From the NCBI GenBank assembly GCA_964508765.1, contig CAZDVD010000012.1, positions 1-64,000 of the forward strand: a DNA stretch of 64,000 nucleotides. The letters are read 5' to 3'. Shown piece after piece: positions 8,514 through 18,096 of this stretch. Source of the DNA: JABMPR01 sp964508765. Its GTDB lineage: Bacteria; Fidelibacterota; UBA8477; JABMPR01. Position 1 is the first letter of the stretch, and the number at the start of each line of letters is the position of its first letter. Under the pieces are notes generated by a model. The model made no database searches, was not told the origin of the DNA, and was given only the letters and a program-made list of their open reading frames with translations. Both the position numbers and the translations under genes were made by a program.

Positions 8514-9017
8514 TTGTCTTTCCGCCTGACCAATGAGGGCGAGTATGCCGTGCGCCTCATGGTCTATCTGGCTGGACGGGATCGCGATCAGCTCGTTTCG
8601 GCCCGAGAGATAGCAGAGAATCAAAAGATTCCTCAGCGATTTCTTAGAACCATTGTGTCTCAGTTTGCCAAACTTGGCTTCATCAATTCCTTTCAAGGCA
8701 ATGGAGGTGGCGTATGTCTCGCTGAGGGTGCTGAAAATAAAACGCTGTTGGAAGTTATTGAAGCTGTTGAAGGTCCTATTTATTTAAATGTTTGTATGCA
8801 GGGTGAAATTGCCTGTCAATTTTCAAGTCAGTGCGCTGTTCACCTCGTTTGGCATGAAGCCCAGGATGCAATCCGGCAGATTTTAGGTGGTAAAAAATTA
8901 AAAGAACTGGCACAGGTTAATTTTGATCTGGCTGCCAGTGGTCTCGGTGCTGGTTCTGACGCCATGTGCGGCATTCCGGTAAACACTGAAGATATCGAGG
9001 CGCCCCATGGCAATTAA
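8514..9017 (+). CDS. Rrf2-family transcriptional regulator with Fe-S cysteines
   Basis: A 167-residue regulator. The N-terminal winged helix matches the family ('LTNEGEYAVRLMVYLA', 'SAREIAENQKIPQRFLRTIVSQFAKLGFI', then a glycine-rich wing). Three cysteines near residues 93-106, spaced C-x6-C-x5-C, match the cluster-binding region of IscR/NsrR-type members, so it may sense iron-sulfur, NO or oxygen status. The start is TTG with 'ACGGAG' upstream. Its 3' end overlaps ccoI by 11 bp, making it the first gene of the cbb3 oxidase locus and its probable regulator. A palindrome lies just upstream of the start. Confidence 0.9.
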   Translation: MSFRLTNEGEYAVRLMVYLAGRDRDQLVSAREIAENQKIPQRFLRTIVSQFAKLGFINSFQGNGGGVCLAEGAENKTLLEVIEAVEGPIYLNVCMQGEIACQFSSQCAVHLVWHEAQDAIRQILGGKKLKELAQVNFDLAASGLGAGSDAMCGIPVNTEDIEAPHGN

Positions 9018-11454
9018 CTTCGGTAAATACGATGCGGGTCAAGCACCTACGGATCAGGAAAAATCCTTGAGCTGTTTTCATTGCGGTGAACCCTGCCCAG
9101 ACAACACCATTGCTATCGGGGATAAGAGCTTTTGTTGTCATGGTTGTAAAACCGTGTTCGAAATTCTCAATGTTAATGAGATGTGTGACTATTATTCAAT
9201 CGAGGATACCCCTGGTATTACTCCGAAGCAGGATCTGATCTCAGACCGGTTTGAATATCTTGATGATGAAACAGTGAAACCCCAGGTTATAGATTTTTCA
9301 GACGGGAAAATTGAGAAGGTGACCTTTCATACACCAACCATGCACTGTGCCTCGTGTATCTGGCTCCTGGAAAATCTCCATGATATGGATCCTCGTATTT
9401 TTAGCTCCATCGTAAACTTTCCCCGCAAGCAGGTGACCATCACTTATAACCGGGAAGAGATGAAACTCAGCGAGACTGCCGCCCTGCTCTCTTCATTGGG
9501 CTATGAGCCCCTGGTGAGCCTGGACACAGTAGGTAAGCGGGAACAGTCCTCAGCTGAAAAGAAATTGTATCTGAAAATTGGCTTGGCTGGGTTTGCCTTT
9601 GGCAATGTCATGATCCTCAGTTTTCCTGAATACCTTTCGCGGGTCGGATCAGTAGATCCCACTTTTAAATTGGTGTTTGGCTATCTAAGTCTGGTGCTGT
9701 CCACACCTGTTCTGCTCTTTGCCGCCAAAGATTACTATCAATCAGCCTGGGCTGGAATTAAGTCCCGTACCGTTAATATTGATGTTCCCATTACACTGGG
9801 TATCGGGATGCTCTTTTTTAGGTCAGCCTGGGAAATTCTTACCCAAACTGGCGTGGGCTATCTCGATTCATTTACGGGTCTGGTCTTCTTTTTATTGGTG
9901 GGTCGCTTATTCCAGCAGAAAACCTATGAAGTCCTTTCCTTTGAAAGAGATTATAAATCATTTTTCCCCCTTTCTGTCACCCGTAAGATCAATAATGTGG
10001 AAGCTGTCGTTCCCGTTTCAAAACTGAAGCCCGGTGACCGTATTGTGGTTCGGAACCAGGAGTTAATCCCTGCTGATTCTGTTTTGCTCAAAACAGATGC
10101 CTATATTGATTACAGTTTTGTCAGTGGCGAGTCCACACCTGTGACCAAAATGGCTGGAGATTTTATCTATGCCGGTGGACGTCAGGCTGGCACCACCATT
10201 GAACTTGAGGTCATTAAAGAGCCTTCACAAAGCTATCTGACACAACTCTGGAATAACGATGTCTTCAGTAAACCGCGTTTTTCACGCTTGAATGTCCTGG
10301 TCAATCAAGTGAGTCACTACTTCACCTTTGGCGTTCTGGCCATTGCCATTATCGCGTCGCTCTACTGGCTCCAATTTGATACAGCCACAGGTATAAAAGT
10401 GTTTACTGCTGTCTTAATTGTGGCTTGTCCATGTGCCCTGGCACTATCCTCACCATTTGCTCTGGGAACGGCCATGCGCATTTTTGGCCGCAAGGGCTTT
10501 TATGTGAAAAATACAGATGCAGTGGAAGCCCTGTCTAAAATCAATACCATTGTTATGGACAAAACTGGAACTTTGACGGAGTCTCGACAGGAAACCATTG
10601 AGTTCTCAGGCAAAATGTTATCTCATGAAGATCAGGAGATTATCAAGTCCCTGGTTCAGCATTCCACTCATCCCTTGAGTCAGAAAATTTTCCAGACTCT
10701 GGATGTTCAGGCAGTTCATCCTGTAGAAAATTTTGAAGAGATATCAGGGCATGGCATTCAGGGCATGGTCGAGAGACACAGTGTCAAACTGGGTTCTGCC
10801 AAATGGTTGGGTCTTCAGGAAGATGCCAATGATGGGGAAGATATGAAAACCCGGGTTTTCCTCAGTATGGACAATAAAGTCCTGGGCTCATTTCTTATTG
10901 CCAATGTATTTCGCAAGGGCTTGCGTCCATTGCTGTCCGATTTGAAAAAGCATTTCGACATGTATCTGCTTTCTGGTGATACTGAGCGGGAGAAAGCCAC
11001 ACTGGTTAACCTCTTTGATAACGAGGAAAACCTGCTGTTCCGTCAAACGCCGGAGAACAAGCTGGATTTCGTCACCAAGATCCAGGGTGAAGGCGCTCAT
11101 GTTCTCATGGTAGGGGATGGTCTCAATGATGCGGGTGCTTTGAGGGCCAGTGAAGTAGGTATTGCCATCACCGATGATGTCTCAGCCTTTTCGCCTGCCA
11201 GTGATGGAATTTTGACAGGCAAAAATTTGCATTTGCTGGGATCATTTATCAAAATGTCCAAAGCAACCACATCTGTGATTGTGGCCAGTTTTGTCATCTC
11301 AATTATATATAATGTGGTTGGTGTCAGCTTTGCAGTAGCTGGAAAATTATCCCCGCTGGTGTCAGCTATTCTTATGCCTGCCAGCTCAATTTCCGTGGTG
11401 GCCTTCACCACATTTACAACGAGCTTGCGAGCCCGCATGATGAAATTAACTTGA
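9007..11454 (+). CDS. ccoI: Copper-transporting P1B-type ATPase for cbb3 oxidase assembly
   Basis: An 815-residue P-type ATPase that moves Cu(I) across the inner membrane for the CuB site of cbb3 oxidase (CcoI/FixI group). The N-terminal cysteine-rich region (C-x2-C near residue 20, then 'CHGC') and a heavy-metal-associated motif 'MHCASC' near residue 115 are typical. The transmembrane ion motif CPC is at 474-476. Phosphorylation motif DKTGT starts at 518. The nucleotide-domain 'HP' pair and 'GDGLNDA' are present. It overlaps the rrf2 gene by 11 bp and is followed by ccoS. Length is normal and all catalytic motifs are intact. Confidence 0.95.
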   Translation: MAINFGKYDAGQAPTDQEKSLSCFHCGEPCPDNTIAIGDKSFCCHGCKTVFEILNVNEMCDYYSIEDTPGITPKQDLISDRFEYLDDETVKPQVIDFSDGKIEKVTFHTPTMHCASCIWLLENLHDMDPRIFSSIVNFPRKQVTITYNREEMKLSETAALLSSLGYEPLVSLDTVGKREQSSAEKKLYLKIGLAGFAFGNVMILSFPEYLSRVGSVDPTFKLVFGYLSLVLSTPVLLFAAKDYYQSAWAGIKSRTVNIDVPITLGIGMLFFRSAWEILTQTGVGYLDSFTGLVFFLLVGRLFQQKTYEVLSFERDYKSFFPLSVTRKINNVEAVVPVSKLKPGDRIVVRNQELIPADSVLLKTDAYIDYSFVSGESTPVTKMAGDFIYAGGRQAGTTIELEVIKEPSQSYLTQLWNNDVFSKPRFSRLNVLVNQVSHYFTFGVLAIAIIASLYWLQFDTATGIKVFTAVLIVACPCALALSSPFALGTAMRIFGRKGFYVKNTDAVEALSKINTIVMDKTGTLTESRQETIEFSGKMLSHEDQEIIKSLVQHSTHPLSQKIFQTLDVQAVHPVENFEEISGHGIQGMVERHSVKLGSAKWLGLQEDANDGEDMKTRVFLSMDNKVLGSFLIANVFRKGLRPLLSDLKKHFDMYLLSGDTEREKATLVNLFDNEENLLFRQTPENKLDFVTKIQGEGAHVLMVGDGLNDAGALRASEVGIAITDDVSAFSPASDGILTGKNLHLLGSFIKMSKATTSVIVASFVISIIYNVVGVSFAVAGKLSPLVSAILMPASSISVVAFTTFTTSLRARMMKLT

Positions 11455-11482
11455 TGAAACGTGAGTATCTAATTTGTATGTA

Positions 11483-11674
11483 ATGTTTATCCTAATGGCT
11501 TTTAGTCTGACGGTATCTCTGATTTTTCTGGGTGCCTATATCTGGTCGGTTAAATCCGGACAGTTTGATGACAAATATACCCCTTCAGTACGAATGTTAT
11601 TCGAAGATAAAAAAATATCAAAGAAAACGGAACCCGGTCTTGATTCGGGAGAAAAAAACGAGGAGAATAAATAA
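11483..11674 (+). CDS. ccoS: cbb3 oxidase maturation protein CcoS
   Basis: About 63 residues, starting at ATG 11483 (an upstream TTG at 11474 is also in frame). It has one N-terminal transmembrane helix followed by 'YIWSVKSGQFDD', the typical CcoS signature, then a charged tail. CcoS is needed for cofactor insertion into cbb3 oxidase. Its stop codon overlaps the ccoNO start codon (TAATG), so translation is coupled. Confidence 0.88.
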   Translation: MFILMAFSLTVSLIFLGAYIWSVKSGQFDDKYTPSVRMLFEDKKISKKTEPGLDSGEKNEENK

Positions 11675-13791
11675 TGGAGATGGAAAAATTTCAGTACGAT
11701 AATAAAATCGTGCGAATGTTTTTCTGGGCCACCGTTGTATGGGGTGTGACAGCCTTTTTGGTCGGACTCACTATTGCGCTTCAGTTACCAGCTCCGGCCT
11801 TTAATTTCGGCACCTCATGGTTGACCTTTGGTCGTCTGCGTCCCTTGCACACCAACGCTGCTATTTTTGCTTTTGTTGGTAACGGCATATTTATGGGATA
11901 TTACTATTCAGCTCAAAGACTACTCAAAGCCCGAAATTTCTCTGATATGCTGAGTAAAATACATTTCTGGGGGTGGCAGGGTATCATTGTATCAGCAGTA
12001 TTAACACTGCCTGCCGGTCTCACCTCAGCCAAGGAATACGCAGAACTGGAATGGCCCATTGATATTGCCATTGCCCTGATCTGGGTTGCCTGGGGTGTGA
12101 ATATGATGGGGACTATCCTCAAACGTCGTGAAAAGCATCTCTATGTAGCGATCTGGTTTTATATCGCCACCTTTGTCACGGTTGCCATGCTCCATATTGT
12201 GAATTCTCTTGCCATACCTGTGAGTTTCTGGAAAAGTTATTCAATCTATGCTGGTGTACAGGATGCTCTGGTTCAGTGGTGGTATGGTCACAACGCTGTC
12301 GCCTTCTTCCTCACCACACCCTATCTGGGTTTGATGTACTATTTCATGCCGAAAGCTGCTCAGAGACCAGTCTACTCCTACCGACTGTCTATTATTCATT
12401 TCTGGGCTCTTATCTTTCTATATATCTGGGCTGGTCCTCACCATCTGCTCTATTCTTCCACACCTGATTGGGCCCAAACACTGGGAACGGTATTCTCGAT
12501 TATGCTGATCGCACCTTCCTGGGGTGGCATGCTCAATGGTCTGCTCACCTTGCGAGGAGCCTGGGACCGTGTACGCCAGGATCCCATCCTGAAATTCATG
12601 GTTGTGGCTGTTTCCGCTTACGGAATGACCACCTTTGAAGGCCCCATGATGTCATTGAAAAACTATAATGCCATCTCACACTTCACAGATTACACCATTG
12701 CGCACGTTCATGTTGGTGCTCTTGGCTGGAACGGACTGTTGACTTTTGGTATTTTGTACTGGTTGGCACCTCGTCTGTGGAACGCCAAATTATATTCAGT
12801 CAAACTGGCCAATGTTCACTTCTGGCTGGCCACACTGGGCATCATTTTTTATGTCATTCCCATGTACTGGACTGGTATTACCCAGGCCTTGCTCTGGAAA
12901 CAATTCACACCTGAAGGACTACTTGTCTATCCCAACTTTCTGGAGACGGTATTGCAGTTGGTACCCATGTACTGGACTCGCGCCTTTGGTGGTACGCTAT
13001 ATTTGACAGGTTCTCTGATCATGGTTTATAACCTGATTAAAACTGCCAGATCTGGTGCTCCAATTCCTGATCAGGAAATGGAAGCTGCTCCCTTGAAGCC
13101 CATCGTGGCCGAAGCCGGTGAGCATAAGCACCGCTGGTTGGAAGCCCGTCCTGTCCACTTCATGATTCTGTCACTCGTTGCCGTCGCCATTGGTGGTATC
13201 GTGGAATTTGTACCCATGTTTGTTGTGAAATCAAATATTCCAACCATTACCACCGTCACACCCTACTCGCCTCTGGAACTTGAGGGTCGTGATATCTACA
13301 TCAAGGAAGGCTGTTTTAACTGCCACTCCCAGATGATTCGTCCTTTTAGAAGTGAGACAGAACGTTATGGAGAATATTCCAAAGCTGGCGAGTTTGTTTA
13401 TGATCATCCCTTCCTCTGGGGTTCAAAACGTACTGGCCCGGATCTTCATCGTGAAGGAGTGGGCAAGTTGAAAAAACCTGATGCCTGGCATTACAACCAT
13501 ATGGACAATCCTCGCTCAATGAGTCCTGGTTCAATTATGCCGGTTTATCCCTGGTTGCTGGAAAGATCCAATGATTATGATGATCTTCCCAAGAAGATCA
13601 GTGCCATGAGAACGCTGGGTGTTCCTTATGCAGATGGATATGAGGACATCGCTCTGGATGACCTTAAGAAACAGGCCGATGGTATTGTTGCCAATCTTAA
13701 AGAATCCGGTATTGAAACATCCTGGGACAAAGAGATTATTGCTCTTATTGCATATCTTCAGAAACTAGGAACAGGAATTCTTCCCAAATAG
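11674..13791 (+). CDS. ccoNO: cbb3-type cytochrome c oxidase, fused subunits I and II (CcoN-CcoO)
   Basis: A 705-residue fusion. Residues 1 to about 470 are CcoN: a multi-pass heme-copper subunit with conserved histidines in 'LHTNAA', 'WYGHNAVAFF', 'GPHHLLYSS' and 'HVHVGALGW', which hold the hemes and CuB. After a short linker, residues from about 495 are CcoO: a membrane anchor and a monoheme cytochrome c domain with CxxCH at 547-551 ('GCFNCHSQMIRP') and a later methionine region ('SPGSIMPVYPW'). It reduces O2 at low oxygen tension and pumps protons. In many Proteobacteria these are two genes, while the fusion is known in Bacteroidetes-like groups. It lies between ccoS and ccoQ. Confidence 0.95.
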   Translation: MEMEKFQYDNKIVRMFFWATVVWGVTAFLVGLTIALQLPAPAFNFGTSWLTFGRLRPLHTNAAIFAFVGNGIFMGYYYSAQRLLKARNFSDMLSKIHFWGWQGIIVSAVLTLPAGLTSAKEYAELEWPIDIAIALIWVAWGVNMMGTILKRREKHLYVAIWFYIATFVTVAMLHIVNSLAIPVSFWKSYSIYAGVQDALVQWWYGHNAVAFFLTTPYLGLMYYFMPKAAQRPVYSYRLSIIHFWALIFLYIWAGPHHLLYSSTPDWAQTLGTVFSIMLIAPSWGGMLNGLLTLRGAWDRVRQDPILKFMVVAVSAYGMTTFEGPMMSLKNYNAISHFTDYTIAHVHVGALGWNGLLTFGILYWLAPRLWNAKLYSVKLANVHFWLATLGIIFYVIPMYWTGITQALLWKQFTPEGLLVYPNFLETVLQLVPMYWTRAFGGTLYLTGSLIMVYNLIKTARSGAPIPDQEMEAAPLKPIVAEAGEHKHRWLEARPVHFMILSLVAVAIGGIVEFVPMFVVKSNIPTITTVTPYSPLELEGRDIYIKEGCFNCHSQMIRPFRSETERYGEYSKAGEFVYDHPFLWGSKRTGPDLHREGVGKLKKPDAWHYNHMDNPRSMSPGSIMPVYPWLLERSNDYDDLPKKISAMRTLGVPYADGYEDIALDDLKKQADGIVANLKESGIETSWDKEIIALIAYLQKLGTGILPK

Positions 13792-13808
13792 GGAGGGATC
13801 AGAATCGC

Positions 13809-13997
13809 ATGTTAAGTCGCATTTATCCAGGAGCAGATGGCTTTCAGTTTTTTCAAGGGCTTTCCCTGGTCCTGTTTTTTCTCGTCTTTGTGGGAGCGAT
13901 TGTTATGATCATCACCATGAGGAAGGGATACATAGATAAAATGAGCAATATGCCTCTCGAGAGCGGGGATGATCAAAATAATGGAGGCCATTTATAA
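13809..13997 (+). CDS. ccoQ: cbb3 oxidase small subunit CcoQ
   Basis: 62 residues with one transmembrane helix at about 17-38 and a polar C-terminus. Size, topology and position between ccoNO and ccoP identify it as CcoQ, which stabilises the complex; sequence conservation in this family is weak. Its stop overlaps the ccoP start. Confidence 0.8.
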   Translation: MLSRIYPGADGFQFFQGLSLVLFFLVFVGAIVMIITMRKGYIDKMSNMPLESGDDQNNGGHL

Positions 13998-14788
13998 TGG
14001 GCAAAGTCACGAACGAACTCATTGATCACGATTATGATGGAATTCAAGAGTATGACAACGACCTACCGGGTTGGTGGAAAGCTCTATTCATCATTACCAT
14101 CATCGTGGCAGTTATATATGTACCGTATTATCACTTTGTTGGTGATTTACAAGATGTAGAATATCAAAAGGAAATGGGAACATATGTGGAAGCAGGTGCC
14201 GGCCGGGGAGCATTTACTGCCTATTCATCACCCTGGGCCAGCGATGGAGAAATCACGCCAGCTCTACGGGCAGAAATGGATAAAATCCTCGATGCTCCCT
14301 TTGATGAGCAGTTAATGCGGGCCATGGCCAAGGCAGACGCTGATCAACTTGCTAAGCTGAAAGCAGCTTTTCCAGATGTCATTGCAGCCTACGGGACTGG
14401 AGGTTCAACCACACCGGCCGCAGCTCCTGCTGAAAAAGAAGAAGCCGCTGCTGCGATCCCGCCCGACGAAATGGCAGCCCTCACAGATGATGCTAGCCTG
14501 GCTGCAGGTAAAAAAGTCTGGGACACGCAGTGCTTTACCTGTCATCTCAATGATGGTGGCGGAAGTATTGGTCCCAACATGACTGATAATTACTGGATTC
14601 ATGGTGGTGATATGGCTTCAATTATCAATATTATCAAAGTAGGTGTGCCAGCCAAGGGTATGATTCCCTGGGAATCCACACTCACCCCAGATCAGATCAT
14701 GCAGGTCGCCAGCTTTATTAAAGTGAAGTTGGTAGGTACGACTCCGGCAGTTCCCAAAGCTCCACAAGGAGACCTGATTGAGGGGTAA
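13997..14788 (+). CDS. ccoP: cbb3 oxidase subunit III (CcoP), single-heme form
   Basis: 263 residues. The N-terminus 'DYDGIQEYDNDLPGWW' and a transmembrane helix at about 27-47 are diagnostic of CcoP. Then come a helical region, an Ala/Pro/Glu-rich linker (about 135-158) and one cytochrome c domain with CxxCH at 179-183 and a late methionine ('AKGMIPW'). Classical CcoP has two heme c sites; only one CxxCH exists here. The segment where the other heme domain would lie (about 60-130) has no cysteine. It is followed by a strong hairpin, so ccoP probably ends the first transcript. Confidence 0.92.
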   Translation: MGKVTNELIDHDYDGIQEYDNDLPGWWKALFIITIIVAVIYVPYYHFVGDLQDVEYQKEMGTYVEAGAGRGAFTAYSSPWASDGEITPALRAEMDKILDAPFDEQLMRAMAKADADQLAKLKAAFPDVIAAYGTGGSTTPAAAPAEKEEAAAAIPPDEMAALTDDASLAAGKKVWDTQCFTCHLNDGGGSIGPNMTDNYWIHGGDMASIINIIKVGVPAKGMIPWESTLTPDQIMQVASFIKVKLVGTTPAVPKAPQGDLIEG

Positions 14789-14813
14789 TCCCGCAAAGGG
14801 ATAAAGTTTGGTG

Positions 14814-14845
14814 AAGGAGCTCACGTATTTACGTGAGCTCCTTTT
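14814..14845 (+). terminator. Hairpin with T-run between ccoP and ccoG
   Basis: AAGGAGCTCACGTA (14814-14827) pairs with TACGTGAGCTCCTT (14830-14843) and is followed by T residues. It probably separates the oxidase structural genes from ccoGH or partly attenuates them. Confidence 0.85.
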
Positions 14846-14890
14846 GCCATATTGGTTTATAGTAAACAAATGCTTGGAGATAGCAGGTAC

Positions 14891-16306
14891 ATGAGTCAAC
14901 CAGATAGAAATCTCACCAACATAGATGCCCCGTCAGCATATCGAGATCGAATTGCTTCCATCGATGAGGATGGCAAGCGCAAATGGGTTTTCCCTCGTAA
15001 ACCCTCCGGTCGTTTCTACAATGCCAGAACCTGGTTTTCATATCTGCTGCTCGCTATCATGTTCAGCGGTCCCTTTATAACCCTCAATGGTCGTCCCTTT
15101 CTCCTCTTCAATATTATTGAGCGTAAATTTATCATTTTTGGTATGGCTTTCTGGCCCCAGGATAGTTTCATTTTTGTGCTGGCCACGTTGACCTTTGTGG
15201 TGGGCATACTACTATTTACTGTCATTTTCGGTCGTCTTTTTTGTGGGTGGGCCTGTCCTCAAACTATTTTCATGGAAATGGTTTTTCGCAAAATCGAATA
15301 TCTCATCGATGGAAACGCCAACAAACAACGCAAGCTCAAAGCCCAAGTCTGGAATGCTGAAAAGATTTTCAAGCGGGTTCTGAAACACGGTATTTTTTGG
15401 ATTTTCTCCTTTATCATTGGCAACACTTTCCTGGCATATATCATTGGCAAGGACGAACTCTTCCAGATCATCACCTCTCCCGTTTCAGAGCATGCTGGTG
15501 GTTTTGCCATCATGGTGCTTTTTACGACCCTGTTCTACTACGTTTATGCCTCCTTTCGCGAACAGGTATGTACACAGATCTGTCCCTATGGACGCTTGCA
15601 GTCCGTCCTTCTGGATGACAAATCTATTGTTGTCGCTTATGATTTCAACCGGGGTGAAAAACGCGGCATGCCTAAAAAGAATAGCACAGAAGCGTTGGGC
15701 GATTGTATTGACTGCAATCAGTGTGTTGAAGTCTGTCCCACCGGCATAGATATTCGCAATGGCACCCAGTTAGAATGTGTTAATTGCACTGCCTGTATAG
15801 ATGCCTGTGACACGGTGATGGACAAAATCAAGAAGCCCCGCGGCTTGATTCGCTATGATTCATTTAATGGGATTCGCACCGGTGAAAAGCTTGCTTTGAA
15901 CTTTCGCAATATTGGCTACTCAGCCGTTTTGATTGCTCTCGCCATCTTCTTCTTTGTTCTGCTGGTGACGCGTTCTGATGTTGAGTCAACCATCTTACGT
16001 TCCTATGGCACCATGTATCAGGAAGTTGGTAACAACCATTTCACAAATTTGTATACAGTGAAAGTGCTGAACAAAACATTTGATGACTTGCCGATTCGGC
16101 TTGAATTACTTGAGCCTGAAGGTACCCTGACCATGGTAGGAGGCGACTTGAAAATCAGTGGCCAGGACAAAACAGAGGGTGCTTTTTTTGTGGACCTGTC
16201 TGGTGATATACTGGATGGTACTGAAACAAAATTAAAGATCACTGTACATAGTGGCGACCGCCTGATGGAAACCGTTAAAACATCATTTATGGGACCGAGG
16301 AAATAA
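14891..16306 (+). CDS. ccoG: cbb3 oxidase accessory ferredoxin-like protein CcoG
   Basis: About 471 residues. I chose ATG 14891 with 'GGAGATAGCAGG' upstream; an in-frame TTG at 14852 is less likely. It has several transmembrane helices, a 'FCGWACPQT' motif and a dicluster ferredoxin segment ('CIDCNQCVEVCP', then 'CVNCTACIDACD'). An extracytoplasmic Ig-like C-terminal domain follows the last helix. CcoG (RdxA/FixG) reduces copper during cbb3 maturation. It overlaps the next gene at its stop (TAATG). Confidence 0.93.
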   Translation: MSQPDRNLTNIDAPSAYRDRIASIDEDGKRKWVFPRKPSGRFYNARTWFSYLLLAIMFSGPFITLNGRPFLLFNIIERKFIIFGMAFWPQDSFIFVLATLTFVVGILLFTVIFGRLFCGWACPQTIFMEMVFRKIEYLIDGNANKQRKLKAQVWNAEKIFKRVLKHGIFWIFSFIIGNTFLAYIIGKDELFQIITSPVSEHAGGFAIMVLFTTLFYYVYASFREQVCTQICPYGRLQSVLLDDKSIVVAYDFNRGEKRGMPKKNSTEALGDCIDCNQCVEVCPTGIDIRNGTQLECVNCTACIDACDTVMDKIKKPRGLIRYDSFNGIRTGEKLALNFRNIGYSAVLIALAIFFFVLLVTRSDVESTILRSYGTMYQEVGNNHFTNLYTVKVLNKTFDDLPIRLELLEPEGTLTMVGGDLKISGQDKTEGAFFVDLSGDILDGTETKLKITVHSGDRLMETVKTSFMGPRK

Positions 16307-16773
16307 TGACTGAGCAAAAGCCATCTGGAAAGCCGTGGATGTGGGGTCTGACGGCCACAATCGTTGCTTCTATTGTTTTTTTTGTGGGTTTTGCCATCTG
16401 GACTTTCCAGGATGATGTGGAGTTGGTCTATGATAATTACTATGAGAAGGATGTGGTTTTTGATCAGCAGATCAAACGGGTAGCCAGGACAGGGGCGCTT
16501 CTTTTAAAACCCGTTTTGAATTACAATCAGACCACACAGATGCTTGCTGTGAAATTTCCTCTGGCTCTGGGACATGCACCCACTACAGGAGAAGTGCTAC
16601 TTTTTCGTCCAGCTGATCTCCACAAAGATCGGTTGTTTCCATTAGAATTAATCGGAGATAGTCTCCAGACCATCTCGCTGCCTGATATGGTTTCCGGTCT
16701 CTGGCGCATCAAGTTGAATTGGACCAGTGGCGGGGAAGAGTATTATCTTGAACAAGCCCTGATGGTGAATTGA
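16306..16773 (+). CDS. ccoH: cbb3 oxidase assembly protein CcoH (FixH)
   Basis: 155 residues with one transmembrane helix at about 13-35, followed by 'DNYYEKDVVFDQQI', the usual FixH/CcoH signature, and a small beta-rich extracytoplasmic domain. It helps assemble the oxidase complex. It is translationally coupled to ccoG. Confidence 0.88.
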   Translation: MTEQKPSGKPWMWGLTATIVASIVFFVGFAIWTFQDDVELVYDNYYEKDVVFDQQIKRVARTGALLLKPVLNYNQTTQMLAVKFPLALGHAPTTGEVLLFRPADLHKDRLFPLELIGDSLQTISLPDMVSGLWRIKLNWTSGGEEYYLEQALMVN

Positions 16774-16905
16774 TGATATCAGGCAGGACAGAATTGCTTT
16801 TGGTAAACCTTTCGACCGGAGCTGCCAGTGATTGTCTTCAACAAATAACCCTTGCTGAACATGTGACTCAAGTTAATTTTTTCCAATTGGCTTAGGAGAG
16901 ACACT

Positions 16906-17958
16906 ATGGGGCTGAAACGCGGGCTTATTCTTACAATGCTTGGACTGTTTATTCTGACTGCTTGCAGTGAAGATCCAGATGTGCTCTACTCAAAAGCTGA
17001 AACCGAGGCAGCTCTGGGGTCACGCCAAAAAGCCTTGAACTATCTTCTGGAAATTCAACAATCCAATCCTGACTATACCGAAGCCTATTTATTTGCAGCC
17101 CGTCTCTTCTTCGAAGACAATAATCTTACAGATGCTGTAAATCAGTGTAAGCGCGGTCTTGATGCTGAGGCAGACTCAGCTCAGATTTTGAGATATATTG
17201 GCGAGATCTATCATCTCAGTGGAAGCATGGAAAATGCCTACCAATATTATCGGATGGCTGTTCAGGCCAATGCCAATGATGTTGAGGTGCAGATAAGCAT
17301 GGGAAACATTCTCAACGATAAAGATTTATATGAACAAGCCCTGGAACATTTTGAGACAGCCCTTGAGCTGGATTCAGCCAATTATCAGGCTACGGTAGGC
17401 AAGGCTAAAACGCTGAGAAATGCAGGCAAAACGGCAGCTTCGATTGAAATTCTGCAAGAAGCGGTCAAGAGTGAACCCATGGAAGGTGCCGCCTATGGGG
17501 CGTTGGCCATGGCTCAGGAAAAAACCGCCACAAAAGATAAAGATATTCTGGACAACTATGCTCTCGCTGTCAAGCTGTCCCCCCGGGACAAATCTGTATG
17601 GGATGCCTACGTTGATTTCATGATGGAGGATCAGGATCAGAAGCAGGCTGTTAAAGTGCTGCAGAACTACCTCTATCATTTTCCTCAGGTCATTGAAGGA
17701 AGACATCGTCTGGCAGAACTCTACATTGATCTAGCCCGTGCCGAAAGTCTCTCATGGCTTGATGCTGCAAGGCAACAGTGTGATCAGGCTTTGATCACAG
17801 ATCAGAACGATCACTATAGCCATGCCCTTCTTGCTAAAATTTATCTCCTTCAGGAAAAACCAAGACTGGCTATTCTTGAGGCACAATTAGCATTTGAAAT
17901 CAATCCAAATACTGAATATCGGGAATTGGTAGATCAGGCCAAGTTTTACACGAACTGA
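16906..17958 (+). CDS. TPR-repeat lipoprotein
   Basis: 350 residues with a lipoprotein signal ('LGLFILTAC', lipobox Cys near residue 20) and at least six tetratricopeptide repeats. Examples are 'AYLFAARLFFEDNNLTDAVNQCKRGL' at about 64-90 and 'VQISMGNILNDKDLYEQALEHFETALELD' near 130-155. The ribosome-binding site 'TAGGAGAG' is strong. It probably serves as a periplasmic or outer-membrane scaffold for protein-protein contacts. A link with the preceding oxidase locus is possible from position but not shown. Confidence 0.8.
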   Translation: MGLKRGLILTMLGLFILTACSEDPDVLYSKAETEAALGSRQKALNYLLEIQQSNPDYTEAYLFAARLFFEDNNLTDAVNQCKRGLDAEADSAQILRYIGEIYHLSGSMENAYQYYRMAVQANANDVEVQISMGNILNDKDLYEQALEHFETALELDSANYQATVGKAKTLRNAGKTAASIEILQEAVKSEPMEGAAYGALAMAQEKTATKDKDILDNYALAVKLSPRDKSVWDAYVDFMMEDQDQKQAVKVLQNYLYHFPQVIEGRHRLAELYIDLARAESLSWLDAARQQCDQALITDQNDHYSHALLAKIYLLQEKPRLAILEAQLAFEINPNTEYRELVDQAKFYTN

Positions 17959-18096
17959 TATAACGCCTTAAAAGTTATACCCTGTCGAACCAGACATTTG
18001 GATTCTCACTCCAAAGTCATCTAATCCAAAATGTTTTGGATGGCTAATTAATTCCCCATCGTGCCACAGGCTGGGGCAAAAACACAGGAATTAGAC

